From Lytechinus variegatus (Eukaryota; Echinodermata; Echinoidea; Temnopleuroida; Toxopneustidae): a stretch of 64,000 nt of DNA. Positions 12,405 to 25,000 of this stretch are shown here, one piece after another. The notes below the pieces were generated by a model, which was not told the origin of the DNA, made no database searches, and saw only the letters and a program-made list of their open reading frames with translations. The stretch spans positions 63,455,244 to 63,519,243 of the forward strand of contig NC_054743.1 in assembly GCF_018143015.1 (NCBI RefSeq), in the 5' to 3' direction. The position numbers and the translations under genes are program-made. Position 1 is the stretch's first letter. Every line of letters starts with the position of its first letter.

Positions 12405-12410
12405 TTTATT
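12405..12410 (-). terminator. Candidate poly(A) signal for MRPS9
   Basis: TTTATT on the plus strand, so AATAAA on the minus strand, about 600 bp past the MRPS9 stop codon. It is the nearest such hexamer I found downstream of the stop and would place the 70-bp tandem array in the MRPS9 3' UTR. Confidence 0.4.
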
Positions 12411-12684
12411 AACATGCAATAAATCGAAGAAATAATACTTATGATTGATTTCTTGAATTTCTATATTTCATGTTACTGGTCCCTGATTTTCTCATTCTAA
12501 CCTAAGACCCATGAGTCCAAGACCTAACATTCATGAATGTTACTTGGAGAGATGTTGTGGATCAGTGGCAAATCCTGCAACCGTACATTTTAAGGTCTGG
12601 GGTACATATCCCACTGAAGCACTGCAATTGCCTTGGTAAAGCAATATTTGCTATTAGGACAATTGCTCCTACACTTATTTTGCC

Positions 12685-13012
12685 AAGTTCATGAGAAGTT
12701 CTTCCGCGTCCACAAGTAACAGTTATCTCGAAAACGACAGTATCTTGGATCTGTAAGTTCATGAGAAGTTCTGTCGCGTCCAAAGGTAACAGCTATCTGG
12801 GAAAGGACAGTATCTTCGATCTGTAAGTTCATTGGAAGTTCTTTCGCATCCAAAGGTAACAGCTATCTGGGAAAGGACAGTACATGTATCTTGGATCCGT
12901 ATTCATGGGAAGTTCTTTTGCATCCACAGGTAAAAGCTATCTAGGACAGGACAGTATCTTGGATCTGTTAGTTCATGAATAGTTCTGTTACGTCCAGATG
13001 CAACAGCTACCT
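12685..13012. repeat. 70-bp minisatellite abutting the MRPS9 stop codon
   Basis: Units start AAGTTCATGAGAAGTTCT at 12685, 12755 and 12825 (period 70), with diverged units from about 12900 and 12969. Each carries GGTAACAGCTATCTGGG and a GTATCTTGGATCTGT end. The last unit runs into the terminal MRPS9 codons (13007-13012), so the array begins at the stop codon and fills the proximal 3' UTR. Confidence 0.8.
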
Positions 13013-13098
13013 TTTCTTCCATGTGAACTTCTTTCTTGCTCCGGCTTGCCCTGGCTTTTTCCTCTCTCGTATCCTTGGATCTAATGTGAGCAGTCCAG
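13007..13098 (-). CDS. MRPS9: MRPS9 exon 10 (terminal)
   Basis: Acceptor CTCATAG, then CT GGA CTG. It encodes [19 protein letters not shown] then [10 protein letters not shown] and the stop TAG (13007-13009). The basic tail is the hallmark C-terminus of S9 proteins. Confidence 0.94.
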
Positions 13099-16000
13099 CT
13101 ATGAGAGAGAAAGAGATAAAGAAAGGAAGAAAAGAGAGAAAAATGAGATGGACAGAGAGGGAGACATAATAAAAATAATTGAAAAAATATTTTACTGCTT
13201 GGCTGCACGATTAACACATATTACAATCATTCTCATCTCTGTATTTATCTCCAATAAAATGGGAAAAAAGCAAGTGATAGCAACAACAAACATGAATATC
13301 ATTTGCACTTGCTGCCCCCAAACTATGGAATAGCCTGCCAATTGATATAAGAAGCTCTCCATCCTTGGTTCTCTTCATATCATAATTAAAAACATATCTC
13401 TTCAGTTAAGAAAATATGCTGTGTAGACAAGTAAAAAGAGCTCTGAACAAGCACAGCTGAATATATCCATATAAAAGCTGCGCTATATAAATTAATGCTT
13501 ATTATTATTATTATTATTATTATTAAACATTTACAATTTTCTAGGTGTGAGAGCCTAAGCAAACATAGAGGCCTAGCTTGGTGTAACAATGAAGGCATAT
13601 GATCATTTGAGAATGCCACGTACAAAAATTCAACTGTCTTACCTTGCCTCATCTGCTCTATCTTCTGCTGATCTACGAAGCTGCACAGTGCCCTCGACAG
13701 AGCAAGTCTGATCGCACCAGCCTGACCCGTAATGCCCCCTTCAAGGACCTTACACTCGAGATCAAAACGCCCCAAGGTTCCGGTGAAGTGAAATGGAAAT
13801 AAGATCTGTTCTCTGGAGGGACCAAGGAATGTTAGGGAAAAAGAAAGAGGAAAGAGAAAGTCTACATCATTCACTGCTTTATAATCCAGTTCATAGTGAG
13901 CTCATGATCAACTTTTCTCACATGACCTTTGCGATAATTCATTAGGATGAGCACTCACATTTTCAAAAGAGGATGTTGCATAAGCTTTCCCGGCAAAGCA
14001 TTCGAATTATTAGAATGAAAGGTATTGTGTAGACCAGGTGACAAGAATAGTACATCAGGGGTAGAGTTTGGAAATCTGTCTGTTTTAGTGTCTGCTTTTG
14101 TCACATTTGACTATTGTTTGGGCGACTGTCAAATACCAGTAATTATGAAGGCTTAGTTACTCTTCAGCTTGGACGTGATGAAAATATTGTAAAACAAATA
14201 CATGAATAACCATCAAATCACAAATGCCCATCTCAGTGAATCTGAATATGAACTTCACGGTTTATCTCAAATTACCGTTTACTGCTCGTGCGCAGTTCAC
14301 AACCGTGAACAGGCTTATTGTAACATGGTTCATTTCTTGTAAAGCTCAGAGGCATGTGCATACTGCACTGGTTATATTGCAAAACTGAGTTGAAGTGACA
14401 TAATAAACATCCTGGTACAAAAATTATAACTACAAAGGATACCTCACAATAATATGACGACCCATCCTTAACCTGTTCATTTCTCATCTTAATTGATCTG
14501 GGACCTGTTGCTTAAACATTATTATAGTTAAAACTTTGTTATCCAATGGTAACTACCATACTACCATGGTAACTATGCTCATCAGCCAATCAAAATCGAG
14601 GATTCCATGAAAGTTCCAATAATAGTAACATTTATGCAATGGGGCCCGGGGGGGGGGGGGGTTTCACAAAGATTTAAGAATGACTTAGAATTACACTTAA
14701 ATTCTAAGCTGCTTGCAGTATAAAAGGCCTCACCGCATTGGTCAAATCATGCTAAGAGGATGAGCGTTACTCCATATCAATCAATAAGATTGCACGTTAC
14801 AAAGGGTGTGTGCATGATTCTAAGTCATACTTAAATCTTTGTGAAACACCCCCCCCCCCCCGGTATACGTCTGGGTGCCTAGCACAAGCACCTTCAAGGT
14901 TCAGGTTTTCTTTCAACCCTTATGTTATTCATCTGTACAATGGTTTCACGACAAAACAGAGGGGCGGGGGTTGAAGCTATTTCAACTTGCTATTCACATT
15001 TGTTTTTTTGATACCTATTGTTAGTGTGCTTAAATTTCATATCATGTATATTTATTTTTTGTAAATATTTGATCCAATGGAAACAAATTTCTGCATGATT
15101 GCTTTAAACCACATACCTCACTCGCACCCACGTGAAGTATTTGAGAAACTCTATTCCGTTGACGGTGACCTGACCTTTCCCATGATCCTTCAGAGTGACC
15201 CACGCCTTAGCAGTTTTCCGCCAGCCATCCCCGGTGCTGTACGGTCGACCATTCTCATCTTCTTGGATCTAAGCAGTATTTCGAAATACATGTAACGTTA
15301 TAAATAGCAATATTCAAAATTTAAAGAAACAAATCACATTATATCAGAAGTTAAGAGAAATTTTGGTGGTGATGATGATGAAAATAATGATCGACCATAG
15401 TTTTTTCTTCATGATATAAAGTATACAAATCACAGTAAAAAAAAATTCAGTGATGATGATGAAGAAAGTAAGTGGTGGTGATGGTAGAGATGATGATGAG
15501 GATAATGATGATAGTGATGATGATGATGATGATGAAGATGATGATGATGACAATGATGACGATGTCGATGCTGATGATAATGATGAGGACGATGGCGACA
15601 ATGACGACAACGATGATGCTGATAATGAGGATGATGATGACGATGACAATTATGGTGATGATGATGGTGATGATGATGATGGTAATAATATGATGATGAT
15701 GATAATGGCAATGGTAGTGGCGTTGTGGGTTGATGGTAATGATTGATAATGAATTAGGTAATGATAGATAATGAAGATACGGTGGTGGTGATTGTCATAC
15801 CCAAGGACAATGTTTGCGATGATGATGATGATGAATATGATGATGACAGTTGATTAGGAGAAGGAGGATGACGATGATGATAATTATCATTATTATTTTG
15901 GTGGTGATGATGACGAGGGTGATGATGATGATAATGAAGAAGATAATGATGATGGTAATGGAGATGATGTAAATGATGACAGTGATGATGGCGATGGTAA

Positions 16001-19000
16001 TCCCAACTGCACCAGCTTGCCCATCAAGCAGCCAATGTTGCTGAAACCCTTCTCCACTCTAAAGCAGAACCCATATTTTACACCCACTTCTGAGGAAAAA
16101 TAACATTTATGTGAGTACTCACTGGGCTAATGATTTCCTTGCTTAGCTCGGCTACCAGTTCTCTTCTATATTTGTGGATATAATCACTGACCTTACTCGC
16201 GTACGGTAGCTGTAGTATCCTCTCCAACAGACTGATGAAGTTTGAATACTGGGGAGGGGGTAAAAGATGAACACGAAAGATTAAGGAGCGGAGAATGTGC
16301 ATGAATATGGTATCTAGGCAGACCTGGGGCCCCGTAACACAAAGCTTAGCACTGATCATAGGACAATTTTCTACGATTGATTGCATGGTACAATCAATCA
16401 TAAAAATCAATCGTATTTTGACCCCTAGATGACCTTTGACCCCATCATTCTCATGGGCTTACATGGTATTACCCAAAGCACTTAAGTATGACCATAACAG
16501 ATGCAGAAATAAAGATATGAGAGCAAGTTGAAAAAAAAAATTAGCGCATATTTGCACTATTTACTTTAACAGACTAACTGACCAACAAGAAAAGTGATCA
16601 CTCGGTCTCTGCCAAACTTGGTTCAGGCAAGACAGATTATTTCATGACTCTTCATGTTTTATCTTGATCTCGACACATCTGTTCAAGGAAGCTTTTAAGT
16701 ACGGTAGATCATCATTTTACTTAGTATAAGCAGTAGGAGTAGAATGTTATCATATTGGCCCGAATTCACAAAGGTGGACTAAAGTTATACCCGGGGTATA
16801 AAACGCGTCATTTGACGTCATTTTAATCCATGGACTAAAGTTAGTACCTAGGTACTAACTTTTGCGATTCACAAAGGTGGACTAAAGTTATACCGGGGTA
16901 TAAAACGCGTCATTTGACGTCACGATTTAGTCAGCTCTTTGGGGTGGACTAAATCGGTGGATTAAAGTTAGTCCACGGTTTTAACCAATCAGAGAGCAGC
17001 ATTGCGGTTGCAGAAAAGTTTGCTGCAAAAAAAGTTTTTTGGACGGAGACGAGATTCGGTGTGATCGGCTTATCTAAAGCTTAAAATTTCACGACTTCGA
17101 CCGAGATTGTAAGTAAATTACATAATTTATTGGAGCTTAAATCATGACGGAGCCTTCAGTTCCATCTGTAACTATCATTGATAGCTTTAACTTTCCAAAA
17201 AGTGTACTCGAAAACTTGAAATGGTATCTTAATCATTGTTATCGTCGCGTCTCTAAGCTGCTCAGTCCCAGCCATGTATTTTTGTGTGCGTTCTTGGTTA
17301 TCAGATGAGCAGTGCAGTGCGAGACGCAATTAGCAGTCACACTCACAGGCGAGGTAGGCGTGATTGAAAGGCCGATACTAGTTATGCCAGGCAGTGATTT
17401 TGAGTGATTTTCGATTTTGTGTGATTTTCATGGAATTTTTGTTGTCTACGATACCCCTGCCAACACAATACTGTGCATCGAATTTTGTCTGAAAAGTGAA
17501 TCAAGACCAAGGAGAGCAGCGATAAAAATAAATAAGAAAAATTCTAACGTTACAAATACAAGAGCCGGTCTAACGTTAGACATTCTACCCTGGGCTGGCT
17601 TTGCCTTGGCTTGGATAGATGGCCAGGCTTACCTGGTAGCCATGTTAGAGTTAGTCCTACAACATCGTTGGAGTAAAAAAAAAAAATTTAATAAGGGTCA
17701 ACTCGAGTCTAAGGCTAAGCCCTGATTTAAATATTTTTGGAAAAAAATGTTTTAAAAAGATTGGGTTCCACTCACCACTGTTTACTCCAACAGCTGTATA
17801 TGAACTTAATTTTAATATGACTTTGATTTTACTAAAACTAAGTTTTACTTACCTTCGGCATCGCATTTGCGATCACTTCTAGATTTACGGTGTCGTCAAA
17901 ACAAAAAATGGAAATCCTAGGCCTAATTGAATAATTTGAGTAATTCTAACTGAGGTCTAACTTTGAAAATTCTATCTTTTGGGGGTTATTTTCTCTACCC
18001 CACTCTCTTTGTTTCAAGTATTTTTTTTTCACAAGGTGTCCTTCCAATGTTAAATCCACACGAGTCGAGACCGCACATAACTACAAGTGCATTTGATCTT
18101 TAGTTCTAAACATTTGTAGTAGACCGATAAATAGGTTTATTTCTGTCAGAGATATGCTCCCCTGAGACTTCATGTGGCTCCGCAGCATCCCCTCTCACAA
18201 AAAATCAGAAAATGTTGAAAGACTCCTTTGAAACAGCGGATTTTATCATTCTACAATTGAACCTGCTTATTATTTTTTTCTTTGATATAGGGCCTAGTAC
18301 ATTGCAGTATGATTGATGAATAAATATTTTTTCATTCTTTTTTTTTCTTCCATATCAGAAACAGACCATACTCGGCAGATTGTGAGATTGTGATCAATCA
18401 AGACGACAAACATGGCTCACATTTTTGAACTGCTGTGCCTTCTTGCAACAGAGTGAGGTATGTCTTATCAATTCATATTGAAAAAAATTAGATATCATTA
18501 AAATGGCATTTTTCATTAAATGTTATTTCTGTGATTTGAATTCATCTTGTAATTGTTAATGTATCATGTATGTTACTTTTTCATTCTTGTCATAGTAATT
18601 GACAAAAAGGAAGAGGGGGGGGGGGACCTTGCTTGTATGTTATAAGCATATGTGTACTGGTCACTAGCTTTTTTTTAAAGGCTTGTTGATCTCCAATTAA
18701 TCCTGACATTTTGTTGAATATTTATTTAAAAGAGAGAAAAAAGCATAGTCAGTCTTATGAATGCCAGGGGGGGTGGATGTAGAAAAAAAAAAGTTTAATG
18801 AGACTTTGATGAAGATTCATGAAAATATGTTATTCGAAAGTCACTCGCAAGCAATACCCTCTTTTTGTGTAAACAATGTTCCATAAAATTAGTGCCTTGC
18901 CTTCACTATTCAAGCCAATTGAAAGTGATTCAGCATCTCTTAGACGCGCATGGTTTGATCAATGATGATGATCAGCAACAATTGGCAGTTTTCTTTCTTC

Positions 19001-22000
19001 ACATTTACAAGTACATGTAGGTAAATAGAAAAGCTACTCATGACAATTAGACATCTTTTTTTAGGGATTTCTGTATAATCTTTGACATTCTGTTCCTCAC
19101 TTTAAACACTTTTGAATTAAATGAAATTCAAAGAGTAAATTGCCCATTCATGATGACTCTTCAACACAATCTTTCAACTTCCATGCAGATTCAGCAACAC
19201 ATAGGAAGACCACAGCATGGATTAAGAGACAGGAAGAATCCATTTGAATGCTACAAGGATGAACCTTTCAGAGTGGGCTACCAACAGAGAGAAACGACAC
19301 ATTGCCTGACATGTTACATGTTTTGACAGGACTTTGTTTTTATGCCATTGGTGAGTTTGAATATGCGAACTATAAAGCAGAAGGTAATTGGGGGGGGGGG
19401 TCAAATTATGTTCTATGAAATCGATTCTCCAGGCCAAAAATAATGAGATTTTTATAAAGAAAAATTCGGCTCGCAAAAACCATCAATATTGGATGGAGAA
19501 TTATGAATTGATTCAATTTTAAAGTTTTACATTACTTGGGGGAAACAGTTCTGTGTATCCTCATGAATATGCAATATTCACATCCCCACTTGTTCTCTAG
19601 TGATTTGAAATTATAATCGTTCATTTTTTTCCTCCAGGAATGTAAAAATGTGGTTGACTGCTGATTATATATTTAAGATAGTTATTGCGAGTTCAGAATA
19701 ATGTAAGGATCAAGGGTTGGAAGTATCTAGTCATGAAAATTAAGTTTTCTGTTTTGCATAGCATGCAGATTTTCCATTAAGTAATTGTCGCCAGAGCAAA
19801 TATCGTGGAACCCTTGTACATTCATGTATGGAAAATGTGTGGATGTGACATCATCAGGCCACTTCTTGCATATTAATGATAACATGCACATGGTTTACAG
19901 AAATAATTAATGCAAAACCTAATATAATTCATCATCCAAATTGTATGATTTTTGTTTCTGCTTTCAGTCAGGAGTACAGGGGAGGGGGAGTGTTGGGGTA
20001 TTTCAGAGAAAGGTTTTTGTGGAAATGAAACATGTAACCCTTTGGGTTGCAAATGGGTGGGGATTTTATTTTTCTCTCATTTTTTACAATGTAGCAACAT
20101 TTTTTAATACAAATATGTCATTCAAGTGGGAAATTATCATGAAGGATGGTTTATAATCACCCAAAAAGAAATATTGGTATGTCATTCCAGCTTAAGAGAG
20201 ATATTCTCCATTTTGCATGGATTGTTATTGCAGTAGATTTTTTTTTGTGAATCTAAGAAAAATCTCTTTAATCAGTTCCAGTGCATCATAAACATCAGCT
20301 CATAACAGAAGCACAATGTTTGCAAATGTAAATGGTAAAGTATCAATTGGCTTTCATATCAATAAAGCAATTACACAACATCACTTATCATTCATTAACT
20401 AAAGGTACCTTTTAGAAGATGCAAGCAGACAAAGCAACTATATCATAGTCATCCGTGTGCAGAATCATCAAAGATTTTTCTGAGGCAATGGCAAGGAGTA
20501 ACAGTTAATGAAGTGTCCGATGACGAGAAATTCAAACCACCCAGCGACAATTTGATGATTGCTACAGGTTTCCAAGAGTCGTAGGTGCTATCGATTGGGG
20601 CCATGTCTACATCAGGAGTCCTGATGGGGAACAAGACCTGTACTTAGCAGGAAGAACAGGTCTTCTGTGGATGTATAGGTTGGTATATACACACTCAGGT
20701 TACAATTTGATATTCTCTGTATTCAACACCTACTAGATGTATGTGATAATGAAGAAAACATATATTGGCCCCTACTACATACTGTATTTAATCAAATTTC
20801 AATCTTGTTGGTCAAATTTTCTTGTAATTTTATACTCTTTATATGTGAAATAAGACAATTTTTAAGATTTCACAGAAGAAAAAAATATATAGATAATCTG
20901 CTAACTCCTATTGCAGGAGAAATGAAAAATAGTAAAAAAAAAAAATGCATTTTGCTCTTCAGGTAAAGGGGGTATTAATTGCTTGATCAATGAAGATATA
21001 TTTCCAGAAAGAATAACGAAGAGCAAATTTTTTAATATTCATTTTGTTTTGATCCTTATTGCAGGTATCCGTTGCTCCTCTCTTTGATGAATTCCTGCCT
21101 GCATTCTGTTGTCAATAGAAAAGGACCATGTGCTTCGGGTATTAAGCATTCCATTGGATTATCTGTGTATGAAAGTGGACACTTGTGATCACAAAATGGT
21201 AGCTTAGTTGATAGGATGTATTCATGCATTCCGATTTATGATCAAATGACCATCTTGCTTTTAAAAACCCAAATTCACAACATTTTTCTTGTTTGACAAA
21301 AGGTTTGGGATGTGAATTCCAGGAAATAAATGACACACACGATGGGAATGTATAAGCAGGGATGTGAGAGGTATAAGCAACATTTTGCTCATGCTTAACT
21401 AAGTTTGGCATGAGATGGTCTTGGTCATTCTTATGATTCAAGTCTATTTTTATACCATTTTTTTCAAACAACAATCAATGTTTGAAGCCTCATGATTTCA
21501 ATATCAAAACCTCTTTGTTAATTAAATGGTCATATTTCTAAGCATATGCAGCTTCCTAATTTATCAAATTTAAATTATATAATATCATTTTTGCTGAATA
21601 TCCTTTTTTTTCCCCACCTATTTTCATAGGCACTAAGATACATTTCTGTAGTAAGCACTATATATACATTGCAAGCTATTATCATTTGTTTGATATTACT
21701 ATTTTATGATAGAATCATCCTTTAATTTCTTTCAGAAATATAATTGCCTAATTACCTGTGATATTCATGCTTTAGCTGTAGAGTTTAAAATCTTGACTAA
21801 ACTTTTTTTAATCCATTGTTTATCTATTTTTATTCAGAGTTTCTGATGCATTGTTAAGAAAATGTAAACAGTCTATTCAATCTTCGTATCATTATGTAAA
21901 GAATTTCAATCTACTTTTAAAAAAAATAATGTACGAAATAAACTGCTCTGTCTACTACACATGTACATATAAGTTTTGATTTTAAAGGTCAAGTCCTCCC

Positions 22001-25000
22001 CAGAAAGAATTCGATTTGAATTAATAGAAAAAAATCAACCTAGCATAATGCCGAAAATTTCATCAAAAATGGATGTAAAATAGGAACGTTATGACATTTA
22101 TAAGTTTGGGTTATTTTTCACAACACAGTTATATGTGGAGATCAGTGGCATGCAAATGAGACAGTCAATGATGTCCTTCACTATTTCTTTTGTTTTTGTT
22201 GTATGAATTGTACAACATTTCATTTTTTTACAGATTTGACATTGAGGGCCAACTTGACTAAACCAAATTATATTATTAAAATAATGCAAATTCCACATGC
22301 TCAGGGAGTGACTAATCTTGGGTTCACTTGACAATGAAGAGAAATTCGAATATTTCATCTAGTGGAATAAAAAGAAATAGTTTGCTCACCGACCTGGATG
22401 TACATATAAACTGTTATGTGTGGTCAAGCGAAACTTTAAAAATGTCATAATTTACTATCTTTACATCAGATTTTGATGAAATTTTCAGTGTTACACTTGT
22501 TTGATTTTTCTCTTTTTATTCAAATCAACTTTGTGGGGGTGGACTTGTCCTTTTATTTTGATATCGTTTTCAAGTAATTGTGTCAGGAGAAAACAAAAAT
22601 GAAATTCTTTTATCAATTCTGTCCATATGCTGCATGGTTCATCGTTCTTGCAGGAAGCAAAAAGTAAATTTATATAAGAAAGACTGCAAAGGAGAGATTA
22701 ATGTTATGTGTAAGGCAGGGGCGGTGGTAATGGTATGTTGGTTAAGGTTGTGTATGAAGAAAGTCAAGTGATTGCTTGCTTGTGCAGGAGGATATACTTC
22801 AAGAAACTTGTTGTAGGGTATACTGCAAAATTATTTATAGTAAAACTTTTGAGAGAAAAGTATTTGGCACGTTAAGATGCACAATAATGTACATGTGATG
22901 GAAGCAAATGAGAAATGAAAGGAGTAAAGGTTGCTACATGTGTCACTGAGAGAATGGCCAGTGGTGTTATAGCATAAATCTTTGTTAAAAGTTATTTTCT
23001 TTTAGGGAAATTTAGTCCCTTCAGTTTGAAAGTATAGAGGGGGACCACTGACCATGGAAAAAAGCCCCTCCCCAAAAAAAATCTTTATTACCAAGAAAAA
23101 AAAGAAAGAAGGGTAAAACATATTTTTTGAATATTATGTCAAATCTATCACAAAATTGGATATTTGCAATTAAAATTTTGAATATTTTTCCTTGCAATTT
23201 TTTATTTTATTTTACCTGATATGCCATATTTAGCCCCCTCAAAATTTTGGGCTTAATACGTACACCACTGTTATTTCCCCAATTTCAAATATATCATTGA
23301 TTGGGTGGAATACCCTTTACACTTATCCAGGGTTGATAAGTCTTTATTTTTCTGATAAGGAAATTGTGTTTCTTTTAAAGAAAAAAATATACTGCAAGCA
23401 TGGTGAATAGCTTAACCCCCCCCCCAAAAAAAAAAAAAAATACTGCAAGCACAAACTGGAGAATAGGTAAAGGTTGGGAATAATGCGATTGCAAGAGTGA
23501 CCCGAGTGTGGAGGAGCTACCAATGAGTTTCTCAGCTCCTTTTAGAGATGTTGGTAGAACTGACAGAGTGGGGGGGGGGGGACTTGGGGCTCTTCCCCCC
23601 AAAAAAAAATAATAATAATAAATTCATGACCAAGAAAAGAAAGATAAAAGAAATTAGGGTGAAATAGAATTATTCTTTTATATATATCATGTGAAAATCT
23701 AACAAAAACTTGGATATTTGTTAATTTAATTGTCAATTAAAAAAAATTGCTCGCTTAAAATTATTTTTTTTAATCCATTTATCGAGATACATATAAAAAG
23801 ACAAGAATAAATAAATGAATTGAAAAAATACTTCAAATGGGAAAGTCAATTCTGAGGGAGAGGGAAAGGAAAAGGGGCACGCTTGTGGACGCGGGATCAG
23901 ATCAAGGTCATGTCGCTTGGCCCCACGCGACGCTGGCCCCACCATGTACCAATTAACGTACACAACCTTAACCCGGGACAAAACCCAAACAAAGATTCAA
24001 TTCCATTTTCAATCAAAGCTAGCTCCGGGCAAAGTTCCATCGGACTTCGATAAGGTAGGTAGGATTATACAATAGTATCAGATTGGTTATGATTTATATC
24101 AAACAAATCATAATGTGCACTCAATCTAACATTTAGATTTAATTGATGTGTAACGTTAGATTTAACTTCCGTAGATCTAACTTCCTCAAGCCTAAAAAAC
24201 GCAGTACAGTATTAGATAGATTAGGTAGGCCTAGATCCACGTCGTACTGCTGTGTTACGATGCCGATCGATATGGACTTCATACATAAGACCAAAAAGGC
24301 AAAACTAAAAACAACTTTGGTCTCTGTGATTGTTCTGCTGGACTCCGTTGCCTCCACTCACCAATTGAGAAATAAGAAATTGAAAAAAAAATGTTTACAA
24401 CCCCCTCGAAACAGCCGGTTGCTGCAGCTGTCTAAAAAAAGTTATAACTTGTTCACGTTACCATACGGTGTACCGTATACATTGTGCATGTGGTGAGCTT
24501 GAACTTCTCGATAGAGATACGGTACGATGCTGCAGGCGCAGCCGAGCTAGCTCGCACGCAGGTAGCGCTAGTCCGAACCTAAGTTGGCCAAAATTAACAA
24601 ATAAGTAATGACAATGTTCGTTCTCAACACCGCATTGCTAAGAAATTCAAGTGCATGCTGCTGATACATGATTTTTTGGTTGAGTTCTGCCTCCTAATTC
24701 ATGTGATGGCGACGTTTCATACGGCCCTAGCAGACTAAACTCTCAAATACGGCTCTGAGCATGCTCAGTACTGCTTTATTACACTGAGCATGCTCAGTGC
24801 AGTGCTATAATAGTATGCTAGCTTCAGTTCATGATTTAATCCATGGACTAAAGTTATACCCGGGGTATAACTCAGCCGTGGACTAACTTTAGCACCCGGG
24901 TATAAAGTTAGTCCATGGATTAGTAAGTCCACCGTTTGTGAATAGCGCGGTGGACTAACTTTATACCCCGGTATTAGCTAACCCCCGACTAAATTTAACC

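Noticed and set aside
15344..15746. Long frames rich in Asp, Met, His or Ser on both strands
   Set aside because: All are read-through of the GAT/ATG microsatellite in an MRPS9 intron.
24139..24496. Two overlapping frames (72 and 117 codons) inside the Harbinger element as a second transposon protein
   Set aside because: No Myb/trihelix-like motif could be read; composition resembles non-coding DNA around it.
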